Assembly (NCBI GenBank): GCA_027028665.1
Contig: JALVIU010000218.1
Location: forward strand, 1 to 11,265
Direction of reading: 5' to 3'
Length of the DNA: 11,265 bases
DNA from: Candidatus Atribacteria bacterium
Lineage (GTDB): Bacteria > Atribacterota > JALVIU01
The position numbers and the translations under genes are program-made. This document shows, in pieces, positions 1 through 8,260 of the stretch. How positions within the stretch are numbered: position 1 is the first letter of the stretch; each line of letters opens with the position of its first letter. The notes under the pieces are model-generated. The model ran no database searches. It had not been told where the DNA came from and saw only the letters and a list, made by a program, of their open reading frames with translations.

Positions 1-100
1 TTGTAATAGCTGATGTGAGTGTTGTCTTACCATGGTCTACATGGCCTATAGTCCCAATATTTACATGGGGCTTAGTTCTTACATATTTTTCTTTTGCCAT
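1..100 (-). CDS. tuf: Elongation factor Tu, N-terminal 33 residues (cut by window edge)
   Basis: EF-Tu is the cytoplasmic GTPase that carries aminoacyl-tRNA to the ribosomal A site. The gene starts at ATG (98-100) and runs off the left edge. The visible residues contain the P-loop GHVDHGKT at residues 19-26, followed by TLTSAIT; this G1 motif and its lead-in ([20 protein letters not shown]) are diagnostic of EF-Tu rather than EF-G, IF2 or SelB. The start is supported by AGGAGGG seven bases upstream. It lies 19 nt after the fusA stop, the classical str operon order, so it is very probably cotranscribed with fusA. The GTPase G2-G5 motifs and domains II and III are outside the window, so integrity of the full gene cannot be judged. 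Confidence 0.97.
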   Translation of the reverse strand, partial: MAKEKYVRTKPHVNIGTIGHVDHGKTTLTSAIT

Positions 101-107
101 ATGTGAT

Positions 108-114
108 CCCTCCT
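108..114 (-). promoter_or_regulatory. Shine-Dalgarno site of tuf
   Basis: On the minus strand this reads AGGAGGG, followed by ATCACAT and the ATG of tuf. Spacing is 7 nt. The string AGGAGGGATCA is close to the full complement of the usual 16S rRNA 3' end, which fits very high EF-Tu expression. Confidence 0.85.
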
Positions 115-119
115 AATAA

Positions 120-2189
120 TTACTTTCCAATTAAATCCTTTGCCAACCCCTCTGGAAGTATTTCATAATGTGAAAACTTCATCGAATAGGTAGCTCTTCC
201 TTGAGTTTCCGATCTCAATATATTAGCATAGCCAAACATTTCAGAAAGAGGTACAAGAGCCTTTATCACATGAACTCCTGAACGTGGTTCCATATGCTCT
301 ATTCTTCCTCTTCTCGAATTAATATCACCTATTACTGCACCAATATATTCTTCAGGTGTAATAATTTCTACTTCCATAATAGGTTCTAAAATAACAGGTT
401 TCGCCTTTTTTTGAGCAGCTGTAAATGCCATAGAACCAGCTATCTTAAAAGCTATTTCAGATGAGTCTACGGGATGATAAGATCCTCCAAGCAAAGTTGC
501 TCTTATATTTACTACTGGATAACCTGCTATTGCACCTGCTTCCATGGCCTCTTTTATACCTGTTTCTACGGCAGGAATATACTCCTTAGGAACCTCACCA
601 CCTACTACTTTATTTACAAATTCAAACTCTTTTCCTTCCAGAGGTTCTATCAAAAGTTTTACATGTCCATACTGTCCTCTACCACCTGTCTGTTTTATAA
701 ATTTACCTTCTGCTTCAGCAGGGGTGGTAATCGTCTCTTTATATGCCACTTGAGGCTTGCCTACGTGAGCGTGAACATTAAACTCTCTTAATAATCTATC
801 TATTATTATCTCAAGATGGAGTTCTCCCATACCAGAGATAATGGTCTCTCCTGTTTCCCTGTTTTTTGTAATACGAAACGTTGGATCCTCTTCAGACAGC
901 TTATTTAAAGATTCTCCAAGCCTATCCAGATCTGCCTGGGTTTTTGGAGAAATGGCTACAGATACTACTGGTTCTGGAAAGTCCATGCTCTCAAGAACTA
1001 TAGGATGGTTAATATCACAGATAGTATCTCCTGTTACAGAGGACTTTATTCCTATTGCCCCTCCTATCTCTCCTGCATAGATCTCCTTGATCTCTTCTCT
1101 CTTGTCTGCATGAAAAAATAAGATCCTATTAATCCTTTCCTTTTTCCTAGTACGGGGATTATATACAGTCTCTCCTGCTTTAAGTTTGCCTGCATACACT
1201 CTAAAAAATGAAACCTTTCCTACAAATGGATCTGTTATAATCTTAAAAATCAGAGCTGTAAAAGGCTCATCATTAGAAGGATAACGAATAGCCTCTTCTC
1301 CTGTAGTTACATCTATACCCCTAACAGGGGGTAAGTCTAAAGGAGAAGGTAAAAAGTCTACAACTGCATCCAACAGAGGTTGAATTCCTTTATTCTTTAA
1401 GGCAGAACCACACAAAACAGGCGTAATTTTATTCTCTATAGTTGCTTTCCTTATAGCTCTTTTCAAAATCTCTGAAGGTATCTCCTCTCCTTCTATATAA
1501 AGGGTAAGAAGTTCTTCGTCATATTCTGCTACAGCTTCTATCATAAGTTCCCTATGCTTTGCCAGTTCTTCATCCTCTTCTGTAGAGAGAGGAATTACTT
1601 TATACTTATCTCCTAATTCACTTTCTGTATATGCAAGCTTTCTCTCATTTATAAGATCTATTACGCCCTCAAAATTCTCTTCCGCCCCTACGGGAATTTG
1701 AATAGGCACAGGATTAGCACCCAATTTCTCTTTTATCATTTCTACAGCACTCCAGAAATCTGCACCTACTCTATCCATCTTATTTATAAAACTTAATCTG
1801 GAGACATTATATTTATCTGCCTGACGCCATACTGTTTCAGATTGTGCTTCCACTCCCTCTACAGCAGAGAAAACAGCAATTGCTCCATCTAAAACTCTGA
1901 GAGATCTCTCTACTTCTGCAGTAAAATCTACGTGTCCCGGAGTATCTATAAGATTTATTCTATGGTCATTCCAGTAACAAGTAGTTACTGCAGAAGTGAT
2001 GGTAATACCTCTTTCTTTTTCTTGCTCCATATAGTCCATAACGGCATTACCATCGTGCACTTCTCCCATTTTCCACAATTTTCCTGTATAAAATAAAATC
2101 CTTTCACTTATAGTAGTTTTTCCTGCATCTATATGGGCCATTATTCCTATATTTCTTATTCTATTAAGATCTGTTATCCTTTTTTCCAA
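120..2189 (-). CDS. fusA: Elongation factor G (translocase GTPase)
   Basis: EF-G catalyses GTP-dependent translocation of tRNA and mRNA on the ribosome and, with RRF, recycles ribosomes. The 689-residue length is normal. The GTPase motifs are intact: G1 AHIDAGKT (18-25), G2 Thr63 within GITITSA, G3 DTPGH (82-86), G4 NKMD (136-139) and G5 SALK (262-265). By family comparison domain II is about 290-400, domain III about 405-478 (GMGELHLE at 453-460), domain IV about 480-605 and domain V the remainder. The domain IV tip YHPVDSSE carries His572, equivalent to E. coli His583, so this looks like a true translocase. The start is TTG (2187-2189), set by AGGAGGT seven bases upstream; the next in-frame ATG falls inside the P-loop region. 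The stop is TAA. It lies between rpsG (15-nt gap) and tuf (19-nt gap), as in a standard str operon. Confidence 0.98.
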   Translation of the reverse strand: MEKRITDLNRIRNIGIMAHIDAGKTTISERILFYTGKLWKMGEVHDGNAVMDYMEQEKERGITITSAVTTCYWNDHRINLIDTPGHVDFTAEVERSLRVLDGAIAVFSAVEGVEAQSETVWRQADKYNVSRLSFINKMDRVGADFWSAVEMIKEKLGANPVPIQIPVGAEENFEGVIDLINERKLAYTESELGDKYKVIPLSTEEDEELAKHRELMIEAVAEYDEELLTLYIEGEEIPSEILKRAIRKATIENKITPVLCGSALKNKGIQPLLDAVVDFLPSPLDLPPVRGIDVTTGEEAIRYPSNDEPFTALIFKIITDPFVGKVSFFRVYAGKLKAGETVYNPRTRKKERINRILFFHADKREEIKEIYAGEIGGAIGIKSSVTGDTICDINHPIVLESMDFPEPVVSVAISPKTQADLDRLGESLNKLSEEDPTFRITKNRETGETIISGMGELHLEIIIDRLLREFNVHAHVGKPQVAYKETITTPAEAEGKFIKQTGGRGQYGHVKLLIEPLEGKEFEFVNKVVGGEVPKEYIPAVETGIKEAMEAGAIAGYPVVNIRATLLGGSYHPVDSSEIAFKIAGSMAFTAAQKKAKPVILEPIMEVEIITPEEYIGAVIGDINSRRGRIEHMEPRSGVHVIKALVPLSEMFGYANILRSETQGRATYSMKFSHYEILPEGLAKDLIGK

Positions 2190-2196
2190 AGAAAAA

Positions 2197-2203
2197 ACCT
2201 CCT
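2197..2203 (-). promoter_or_regulatory. Shine-Dalgarno site that fixes the TTG start of fusA
   Basis: On the minus strand this reads AGGAGGT, 7 nt before the TTG at 2187-2189. It begins immediately after the rpsG stop (TAG, 2205-2207), so ribosomes ending rpsG sit on the fusA initiation site, favouring translational coupling. No ATG or GTG lies at a suitable distance, which decides the UUG start. Confidence 0.85.
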
Positions 2204-2204
2204 A

Positions 2205-2675
2205 CTACCATCTATAATGGGCAAATGCCTTGTTAGCTTCAGCCATCCTATGGGTATCTTCTTTCTTTTTTATACTTGCCCCAGTATTATTGTAGGCATC
2301 AATAAGTTCTCTTGCAAGTTTCTCTTCCATGGTTCTTCCTGCCCTTGCTCTTGCATAATTAGAGATCCATCTCATAGCAAGAGATATTCTTCTTTCTGGT
2401 CTTACTTCTACTGGAACTTGATATGTAGCACCACCGACTCTTCTTGGTCTTACCTCTAAAACAGGCATTACATTATTAAGTGCTGTCTTAAAGACTTCAA
2501 GGCCATCCTTCTTGGTTCTTTCCTCTACTATTTTAAGAGCATTATAGAATATTCTCTCTGCAATACTCTTTTTCCCTTTCTTCATAATCACATTTATAAA
2601 ACGTGTTACCATAGTATCTCCGTATATGGGGTCTGGTAACACTTCTCTCTTAGGAACCTTACCCTTTCTTGGCAT
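2205..2675 (-). CDS. rpsG: 30S ribosomal protein S7
   Basis: S7 is a primary 16S rRNA-binding protein that nucleates assembly of the 30S head and lines the E-site mRNA exit. The protein is 156 residues, the standard bacterial length. The signature is clear: DPIYGD near residue 15, followed by [14 protein letters not shown], the basic block [16 protein letters not shown] in the middle, [13 protein letters not shown] in the second half, and the typical C terminus AFAHYRW. The ATG start (2673-2675) has AGGAGG seven bases upstream. The gene begins 11 nt after rpsL and ends 15 nt before fusA. In E. coli S7 represses the str operon by binding the rpsL-rpsG spacer; here the spacer is too short for that structure, so any autoregulation must use another site. 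Confidence 0.98.
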   Translation of the reverse strand: MPRKGKVPKREVLPDPIYGDTMVTRFINVIMKKGKKSIAERIFYNALKIVEERTKKDGLEVFKTALNNVMPVLEVRPRRVGGATYQVPVEVRPERRISLAMRWISNYARARAGRTMEEKLARELIDAYNNTGASIKKKEDTHRMAEANKAFAHYRW

Positions 2676-2682
2676 ACTTCAT

Positions 2683-2688
2683 CCTCCT
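2683..2688 (-). promoter_or_regulatory. Shine-Dalgarno site of rpsG, overlapping the rpsL stop
   Basis: On the minus strand this reads AGGAGG, 7 nt before the rpsG ATG. Two of its bases belong to the TAG stop of rpsL (2687-2689). The overlap implies tight coupling of S12 and S7 translation. Confidence 0.85.
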
Positions 2689-3061
2689 ATTTCTTAGGTT
2701 TTTTCGTCCCATATTTGGATCTTCCTCTTCTTCTGCCTTCAACGCCAGCAGCATCCTCTGCACCTCTAATTATGTGATAACGTACACCAGGTAAGTCCTT
2801 TACCCTGCCGCCTCTCACTAAAACCATAGAGTGTTCCTGTAAATTATGACCAATCCCAGGAATATAAGCTGTTACTTCTATCCCATTTGTAAGTCTTACC
2901 CTTGCAACCTTTCTCAAAGCAGAATTCGGCTTCTTTGGTGTTACTGTCCATACCCTCGTACATACTCCTCTTTTCTGAGGATTACCTTTCAATGCAGGAG
3001 TAGAAGACCTCTTGATTATCTTTTGCCTTCCCTTTCTCACTAATTGATTAATAGTTGGCAT
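2687..3061 (-). CDS. rpsL: 30S ribosomal protein S12
   Basis: S12 sits at the decoding centre on the 30S-50S interface and controls tRNA selection accuracy. The 124-residue length matches E. coli S12. Conserved blocks are all present: the N terminus [12 protein letters not shown], the decoding loop [11 protein letters not shown] (41-51), GHNLQEHS (71-78), [14 protein letters not shown] (83-96) and [10 protein letters not shown] at the end. Lys43 and Lys88 (E. coli Lys42 and Lys87 when the initiator Met is not counted), the classical streptomycin-resistance positions, are the sensitive-type residues. Asp89, the residue methylthiolated by RimO in many bacteria, is present. The ATG start has GGGAGG seven bases upstream. 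It is the first gene after the 130-nt promoter-bearing gap and so probably heads its own transcription unit as well as receiving rpoC readthrough. Confidence 0.98.
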   Translation of the reverse strand: MPTINQLVRKGRQKIIKRSSTPALKGNPQKRGVCTRVWTVTPKKPNSALRKVARVRLTNGIEVTAYIPGIGHNLQEHSMVLVRGGRVKDLPGVRYHIIRGAEDAAGVEGRRRGRSKYGTKKPKK

Positions 3062-3068
3062 TACAAAA

Positions 3069-3074
3069 CCTCCC
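3069..3074 (-). promoter_or_regulatory. Shine-Dalgarno site of rpsL
   Basis: On the minus strand this reads GGGAGG (GGGAGGT with the next base), 7 nt before the rpsL ATG at 3059-3061. Confidence 0.85.
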
Positions 3075-3099
3075 TATATTTTAGCTCTAATTTCACTAC

Positions 3100-3119
3100 T
3101 CTATATAGATCTATATAGA
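3100..3119. repeat. Perfect 20-bp palindrome made of two tandem 10-bp palindromes
   Basis: The sequence is TCTATATAGA written twice head to tail. Each 10-mer is its own reverse complement, so the 20-mer is both a tandem repeat and a perfect palindrome. It lies in the untranslated leader of rpsL, about 40-60 nt downstream of the predicted transcription start. As RNA it could fold into an 8-bp stem with a GAUC loop, but nearly all pairs are A-U, so the stem would be weak in a thermophile. As DNA the two half-units are one helical turn apart, which would suit a dimeric or paired regulator. Its TATATA segments could also resemble a second -10 box, but I find no convincing -35 partner. Function is unknown. 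Confidence 0.7.
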
Positions 3120-3165
3120 AATTCTTCTACATTTAAATTGCCTTTTAATTTTACAGACAGATAAT

Positions 3166-3195
3166 ATTCTATCAAATATCTTCCTCGTATGTCAA
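3166..3195 (-). promoter_or_regulatory. Strong housekeeping promoter for rpsL-rpsG-fusA-tuf, overlapping the rpoC stop
   Basis: On the minus strand a perfect -35 box TTGACA (3190-3195) is followed by an 18-nt spacer and the -10 box TAGAAT (3166-3171), one mismatch from TATAAT. The dinucleotide TG one base before the -10 box makes it an extended -10. Transcription would start near 3158-3160, leaving a leader of roughly 97 nt before rpsL. The -35 box uses the last T of the final rpoC sense codon, the TGA stop and the next two bases, so coding and promoter constraints share the same bases. Box identity is read directly; activity is inferred. Confidence 0.75.
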
Positions 3196-6100
3196 GTTTT
3201 TTCTACATTTTCTTCCCATATATTTTCAGCCTCTGTTTTTGGTGTCTTCTTCTTAAGCCTGAGCTTCTGATATTTTCTAAGTCCTGTACCTGCGGGTATT
3301 ACCTTCCCAATTATTACATTCTCTTTAAGTCCCAAGAGATTATCCACCTTTCCCTTAATAGCTGCATCTGTAAGTACATGGGTAGTTCTTTGGAATGATG
3401 CAGAAGAGAGGAAGCTATCTGTCAATAGTGATGCCTTTGTGATACCTTGTACAATCGGCTTTGCCTCTGCTGGTGCAAGACTATTCCTTATATATCCTAC
3501 TTTCTTTCTTATCACCCTCGTACCAACTTTTGTTCTTGCTGTCTTCAACCTTATAAAGTCAACTTTGGCCTTTACAATTTTCTCTGCATCTTCTTTCTTT
3601 ACAGTATCTTCTGCTTTCACAATTAATTCCCCTGTATTAGTATTTACAATATCTTGTACTGTTGTTTTTCCTACAACATCTTTATATAAAAATTCTAGGG
3701 CCCTCCCCTCGATAGAGAAAAATCTTCCATCAGAGAGAGGAACTTCTTCTACCCCTTGAGTTACGAATTCCCTTATCATATTCCTGGTAATTTGTTTACC
3801 TGCAGCTCCTATTATATTTCCATTTCCCGGAATTTCTACAGGAGCACCAAGAGGTGCACCAAGAATCTCTTCTCTCAACATTCTTATTAGTTTATCCTTT
3901 AAAGATATGGTCTCTACTCCTTCCCAAACCTTTACTATAGGAACATTAGAAAGTTTAATATTTTCCAAAATATCTGGTGTAATCCTTTCTCCTGCTTTAC
4001 CTAAAAGTTCACCTGTTTCAAGATCTACTATATCTTCTGCAATGGTAAAACCTGAGAGTTTTTCGATTAATTTTTCATCTATAAGAGTAATTGATTGAAT
4101 TTCACTATCCACAATATCTTCTAGCAACTCAGGTGTAAGGAGTGTACCATGGTCTAAAACTACCCTTTTTGATTGATCTCCTGTATTAAAGTTTAGAATT
4201 ACAGGTTTATCAAGAGTGCCACCTGCAACTTCTTTTATAAACAGCGAATTACCTTTATAGACTATAAATGGAAAGCCATTTTTTTCTTGAAGTTCTAATA
4301 CTCTTATCTCAGAATTTATTATCTCTTTTGCTAAATCATTATCTATCTCTACACCCTTTTCCGCTATCACTCTTCCGCCTTCATCACTTTCTACAACCTT
4401 TTGAGCAACAATACTGCCCTTTAAAAGTTCTATATTTGCACGTTCTATTTCTTTATTTTTTGCACTAATCTTTTCATTCTCCCTCTGGAAATCAGTATCA
4501 TATACAAGCTCTCCAGAAAGAAGCTCTGTATCTCCTGCTTCTCTTATATAAATCTTATTAAGCCTTGCAATCTGACGAATTATAATCTCTATATGTTTAT
4601 CATTTATAATAACACCTTGCGAACGATATATTGCCTGGATTTTTGAAAGCAAATACTCCTGAACTGCTCTTACTCCTTTTATTCTAAGTATATCTTTTGG
4701 ATTCGCATCTCCTTTCGTAAGATAATCTCCCGATTTTACAATATCTCCTACTTTAACTCTAATTTTATTGGCCATATCTCTTGGAACTACATATGTCTCA
4801 ATACCATCTTCTGTCTTTATATAAATCTTTGTTTTCTTTTCTTCTATCTTTATATCCACTACTTCACCAGCTACATCTGCAAGCACTGCCTGGTTAGCAG
4901 GTCTTCTTGCCTCAAAGAGCTGTTCTACCTGAGGTAGACCGTAAGTAATATCTCCTTCTGCTCTCCTTACCCCACCTGTATGGAATGTACGAAGAGTAAG
5001 CTGAGTTCCTGGCTCTCCTATAGATTGAGCAGCTATAATACCTACGGCTTCGCCTACATTTACAAGGCGACCTGTTGCAAGATCCCTACCATAACATTTA
5101 GCACACACACCATATTTTGTTTTACATGTAAGTACAGATCTAATTTTTACTTCTTTTATTCCTGCACGCTCTATTGTCTCTGCCTTTTCGGGGGTAATCT
5201 CTTCATTTGCATCTACTATTACCTCACCTGTATTGGGATCGATAATTCTCTCAAGAGAAGTCCTTCCCATTATTCTATCCTTTAATCTCTCTACTACTGT
5301 CTCATCATTCATAAGGTCAGTTACTGTAATACCATCTGAAGTTCCACAGTCCTCTTCTCTTACTATAAGATCTTGGGATACATCAACCAATCTCCTTGTA
5401 AGGTATCCAGATTTTGCGGTACGTAAAGCTGTATCTGCGAGGCCCTTACGTGCACCATGGGTAGAATAAAAATACTCCAATACAGAAAGACCTTCCCTAA
5501 AGCTTGCCTTAATTGGGAATTCTATAATTCTTCCTGTAGTGTCTGCCATAAGACCTCTCATACCAGCAAGTTGACTTATTTGATCTTTACTACCTCTTGC
5601 GCCAGAATCTGCCATAATGAATAAAGAATTCTTTTCATCAAGATTCTCAAGAATAGCGTCTCCTACCTTTTTAGAAGCATTACCCCAAATAATAGATACC
5701 TCTTCTTCTTTTTCATCTTGAGTAAGCATACCAGCTGCGAATCTTGCATTTATCTCATCTACTCTCTTTTCTGCATCTGCAATAATACTCTCTTTATTTG
5801 TCGGGATCTCAAGATCTCCTATACCTATAGAAATTCCTGAAAGAGTTGCAAATTCAAATCCAAGATTCTTAAGTTTATCTAATACCTCTACTGTCTTAGA
5901 ATTTCCGTACTTTGAATATAATTCTATTGTCAATTTTTCCAAAGTAGACTTCTTTACAATATCATTATAAAATTCAAATTCTTCAGGAAATATTTCGTTG
6001 AATAAGATACGACCAATAGTAGTACCTCTCATCTTTCCATCTATTTTTACCTTAATGGGCTCCTGTACTCTTGAAAGCCCCTCTTCTTTATCCAGCATCT

Positions 6101-8228
6101 CACTTTGATAAGCTAAAAGGGCTTCATTCATAGAACCATAAACCTTCTTTGCATGTTTTAATATCTCTTCTTCTGTCTTATAAGGAGAATATGTAAGATA
6201 GTAAACACCAAGTACTACATCTTGAGTAGGAATAGCAAGAGGCTTTCCAGATGCAGGAGACAAAATGTTATTAGAAGAAAGCATAAGAATTCTTGACTCT
6301 GCCCTTGCTTCAAAAGAAAGTGGTACATGAACAGCGATTTGATCGCCATCAAAATCTGCATTGAAAGCAGTACATACAAGAGGGTGGATCTTAATAGCAT
6401 TTCCCTCAACTAGTACGGGTTCAAATGCCTGAATTCCTAATCTATGAAGTGTAGGAGCTCTATTCAAAAGTACTGGATGATTTTTTGTTACACGTTCAAG
6501 TATATCCCATACTTCAGATGTTGTATTGTCTATCATCCTCTTTGCACTCTTTATATTATGGGCAAGACCAGTTTTTACAAGCTCTTTTATTACAAAAGGT
6601 TTAAAAAGTTCAAGGGCCATTCTCTTGGGAAGCCCACACTGATGGAACTTTAGTTCGGGACCTACAACTATAACAGATCTTCCAGAGTAATCAACACGCT
6701 TACCCAAAAGATTTTGTCTAAATCTACCTTTCTTTCCTTTTAGTATATCACTTAAAGATTTAAGAGGCCTATTTCCAGATGCAAGAACAGCACGTCCTCT
6801 TCGACCATTTTCTATAAGTGCATCCACTGCCTCTTGAAGCATCCTTTTTTCATTCTTCACTATTATATCTGGTGCATCCATATCTATAAGCTTTTTTAAC
6901 CTACTATTTCTATTTATTACCCTTCTATATAGGTCATTTAAATCTGATGTGGCAAATCTACCCCCATCAAGCTGGACCATAGGCCTTAAATCTGGAGGTA
7001 TTACTGGTAAGACTTCAAGAATCATCCACTCTGGCTTATTTCCAGATTTTCTAAATGCTTCTACTATTTGAAGTCTTTTAACAAGTTTTCTATTTTTTTG
7101 TCCCTTAGTATTTCTTATCTGTTTTCTTAAATTTCTAGCAAGTTCTTCAAGATCTAAAGATGCAAGAAGCTCTTTTATTGCTTCTGCGCCAATACCTCCT
7201 CTATAATCTGAATCATACTTTTCAAGTAATCTATGAACACTTTCTAATAAAATTTCTCCTCTGGAATACCCACTTTGTCCAGGTTCTATCACTATATAAG
7301 AGGATTCTTCTATTGTTCTTATAGCAAGTTCTGCTTCTCCACCAAAATTTGCCCTATAAAAATCTACTTCGCTCTCGCTTATAAGATCCCATTCATTATC
7401 TGGAGAGAGCACCCATGTAACCTTATAAGTTTTTGCACCTTTTAATGCTGTAATAACAAATCCGTCCTCTCCTTCTAATTTCTCAACTTCAAAATCTCCT
7501 TCATGTTCCTCTAATAAATCTGTATATACCTCTTCTGAAATAACATCTCCTACAGAAACTCCAATATCTGCTTCTGTAGTTTGAAGTTTTGCCCTAAAAA
7601 ATATACCATACTTTTCCCTTAAAGATTCATATTCTTCCTCGGAAAGGACGTCTCCTACCTTGATTGGAAGTTCTGGAACTAAAGAAACCTGGTAGGCTTT
7701 TTCTGCTTCTATATCAATATTGTAATGTTTATAGATATTATACTCAGACTCTGTAAGAATATCTCCCACTCTTACATCAGCATCTATAGATGCCTTCTTT
7801 ACCTTATATAATTGTTCTCTTTTACGAGTAGATGCAAAATAAAGTATTTTTTCTAATTCTTTTGTAGTAATATTTAAAAGAAGAGACATTGGACTTGGAA
7901 TGCCCTTAAAATACCATATATGAGAAACAGGGGCAGCAAGTTCAATATGCCCCATCCTCTCTCTTCTTACTATAGATCTGGTGATCTCTACTCCACATTT
8001 ATCACAGATCATACCTGCATGTTTTTTTCCTTTGTATTTCCCGCAATGACATTCCCAATCCTTTACAGGTCCAAATATTTTCTCACAAAAAAGCCCATCT
8101 TTTTCGGGTTTTAGACTTCTATAGTTTATAGTCTCTGGCCTCTTAACCTCTCCATGAGACCAACTCCTTATTTCTTCTGGAGAAGCAAGGCTTATTTTTA
8201 GGCTAACAAATTCTTTATAATTGGCCAA
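3192..8228 (-). CDS. rpoC: DNA-directed RNA polymerase subunit beta' (long form with two insertions)
   Basis: Beta' forms the clamp and half of the active centre of RNA polymerase. At 1678 residues it is far longer than the roughly 1200-1410 of Bacillus or E. coli. The core is intact: zinc site Cys60, 62, 75, 78; rudder/lid region around [20 protein letters not shown] (498-517); catalytic NADFDGDQ (623-630) with Mg-binding Asp625, 627, 629; bridge helix around 915-948 ([14 protein letters not shown]); second zinc site Cys961, 1035, 1042, 1045; trigger-loop region about 1058-1087 with His1083; and C-terminal [18 protein letters not shown] and [16 protein letters not shown]. Extra sequence lies at about 142-320 and 1263-1585, both repetitive. 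There is no E. coli-type insertion in the trigger loop: [24 protein letters not shown] runs uninterrupted in two conserved blocks. The TTG start (8226-8228) follows GAGGTG by 7 nt. The gene lies 32 nt after rpoB and is presumably cotranscribed with it. Confidence 0.98.
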   Translation of the reverse strand: MANYKEFVSLKISLASPEEIRSWSHGEVKRPETINYRSLKPEKDGLFCEKIFGPVKDWECHCGKYKGKKHAGMICDKCGVEITRSIVRRERMGHIELAAPVSHIWYFKGIPSPMSLLLNITTKELEKILYFASTRKREQLYKVKKASIDADVRVGDILTESEYNIYKHYNIDIEAEKAYQVSLVPELPIKVGDVLSEEEYESLREKYGIFFRAKLQTTEADIGVSVGDVISEEVYTDLLEEHEGDFEVEKLEGEDGFVITALKGAKTYKVTWVLSPDNEWDLISESEVDFYRANFGGEAELAIRTIEESSYIVIEPGQSGYSRGEILLESVHRLLEKYDSDYRGGIGAEAIKELLASLDLEELARNLRKQIRNTKGQKNRKLVKRLQIVEAFRKSGNKPEWMILEVLPVIPPDLRPMVQLDGGRFATSDLNDLYRRVINRNSRLKKLIDMDAPDIIVKNEKRMLQEAVDALIENGRRGRAVLASGNRPLKSLSDILKGKKGRFRQNLLGKRVDYSGRSVIVVGPELKFHQCGLPKRMALELFKPFVIKELVKTGLAHNIKSAKRMIDNTTSEVWDILERVTKNHPVLLNRAPTLHRLGIQAFEPVLVEGNAIKIHPLVCTAFNADFDGDQIAVHVPLSFEARAESRILMLSSNNILSPASGKPLAIPTQDVVLGVYYLTYSPYKTEEEILKHAKKVYGSMNEALLAYQSEMLDKEEGLSRVQEPIKVKIDGKMRGTTIGRILFNEIFPEEFEFYNDIVKKSTLEKLTIELYSKYGNSKTVEVLDKLKNLGFEFATLSGISIGIGDLEIPTNKESIIADAEKRVDEINARFAAGMLTQDEKEEEVSIIWGNASKKVGDAILENLDEKNSLFIMADSGARGSKDQISQLAGMRGLMADTTGRIIEFPIKASFREGLSVLEYFYSTHGARKGLADTALRTAKSGYLTRRLVDVSQDLIVREEDCGTSDGITVTDLMNDETVVERLKDRIMGRTSLERIIDPNTGEVIVDANEEITPEKAETIERAGIKEVKIRSVLTCKTKYGVCAKCYGRDLATGRLVNVGEAVGIIAAQSIGEPGTQLTLRTFHTGGVRRAEGDITYGLPQVEQLFEARRPANQAVLADVAGEVVDIKIEEKKTKIYIKTEDGIETYVVPRDMANKIRVKVGDIVKSGDYLTKGDANPKDILRIKGVRAVQEYLLSKIQAIYRSQGVIINDKHIEIIIRQIARLNKIYIREAGDTELLSGELVYDTDFQRENEKISAKNKEIERANIELLKGSIVAQKVVESDEGGRVIAEKGVEIDNDLAKEIINSEIRVLELQEKNGFPFIVYKGNSLFIKEVAGGTLDKPVILNFNTGDQSKRVVLDHGTLLTPELLEDIVDSEIQSITLIDEKLIEKLSGFTIAEDIVDLETGELLGKAGERITPDILENIKLSNVPIVKVWEGVETISLKDKLIRMLREEILGAPLGAPVEIPGNGNIIGAAGKQITRNMIREFVTQGVEEVPLSDGRFFSIEGRALEFLYKDVVGKTTVQDIVNTNTGELIVKAEDTVKKEDAEKIVKAKVDFIRLKTARTKVGTRVIRKKVGYIRNSLAPAEAKPIVQGITKASLLTDSFLSSASFQRTTHVLTDAAIKGKVDNLLGLKENVIIGKVIPAGTGLRKYQKLRLKKKTPKTEAENIWEENVEKT
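3474..4442 (-). repeat. rpoC: RpoC C-terminal insertion of about 320 residues: five copies of a hairpin-like motif
   Basis: Residues about 1263-1585 separate [20 protein letters not shown] from [20 protein letters not shown], blocks that are nearly adjacent in Thermus and E. coli beta'. Within it I see five degenerate copies of a 35-residue unit, roughly TGEli.kaGe.iT.e.le.i....v..v.v. They sit near residues 1280-1314, 1353-1385, 1401-1436, 1465-1500 and 1528-1562. A further copy is in the conserved core just before the second zinc site ([18 protein letters not shown], from 997). The reading frame is uninterrupted and composition matches the rest of the gene, so this is an in-frame domain expansion. 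Boundaries are approximate and taken from remembered homologues. Confidence 0.75.
7254..7805 (-). repeat. rpoC: RpoC N-terminal insertion: tandem copies of a VGD-[IV]-[LI]-[ST]-E motif
   Basis: Residues about 142-325 lie after the conserved [17 protein letters not shown] block. Three copies of a unit read [12 protein letters not shown] (152-163), [12 protein letters not shown] (189-200) and [12 protein letters not shown] (224-235), with the aligned Tyr residues 37 and 35 apart. Each is followed by an acidic helix-like stretch. A fourth, degenerate copy ([19 protein letters not shown], 324-342) runs into the conserved GAEAI core and matches the single copy in E. coli beta'. Thermus also has a large insertion here, built of sandwich-barrel hybrid-type modules; equivalence to that domain is inferred. 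Confidence 0.7.
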
Positions 8229-8235
8229 AGGAGTT

Positions 8236-8241
8236 CACCTC
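8236..8241 (-). promoter_or_regulatory. Shine-Dalgarno site that fixes the TTG start of rpoC
   Basis: On the minus strand this reads GAGGTG (GAGGTGA with the next base), 7 nt before the TTG at 8226-8228. It lies in the 32-nt rpoB-rpoC gap, which otherwise holds only an A/T-rich stretch and no terminator. Protein homology at residue 10 onward ([14 protein letters not shown]) agrees with a start at this TTG. Confidence 0.8.
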
Positions 8242-8260
8242 TACTTTATATTTTTTCAAT

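Larger units (their letters stand above)
3062..3191 (-). other. rpoC-rpsL intergenic region: promoter plus 5' leader of the str genes
   Basis: This 130-nt gap is the only sizeable non-coding stretch in the window. In transcription order it contains most of a sigma-70-type promoter, then about 97 nt of AT-rich leader with a 20-bp palindrome, then the rpsL ribosome site. No short ORF with a credible start and no GC-rich hairpin plus T-run is visible, so I see no intrinsic terminator for rpoC. Some low-GC bacteria encode an L7Ae-family protein between rpoC and rpsL; no such gene is here. Confidence 0.8.

Noticed and set aside
474-791. 105-codon plus-strand frame opposite fusA
   Set aside because: Antisense shadow of EF-G domain IV coding sequence; Tyr/Phe/Cys-rich with no domain and no ribosome site.
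2133-2459. 108-codon plus-strand frame spanning the fusA-rpsG junction
   Set aside because: It is antisense to the start of fusA and the end of rpsG, is Cys/Ser/Phe-rich, and is best explained as a shadow of the purine-rich coding strand.
3100-3119. Reading the palindrome as an intrinsic terminator for rpoC
   Set aside because: The stem is almost entirely A-T and no T-run follows on the minus strand, so it lacks both features of an intrinsic terminator.
6215-6409. 64-codon minus-strand frame inside rpoC, Leu-rich and membrane-like
   Set aside because: It is an alternative frame over the catalytic NADFDGDQ region, with no ribosome site; the hydrophobic look comes from codon structure, not a real membrane peptide.
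8229-8260. Possible promoter in the rpoB-rpoC gap (TTGAAA and TATAAA on the minus strand)
   Set aside because: The two elements are only a few bases apart, far below the 16-18 nt needed, so they cannot act as -35 and -10 boxes together.
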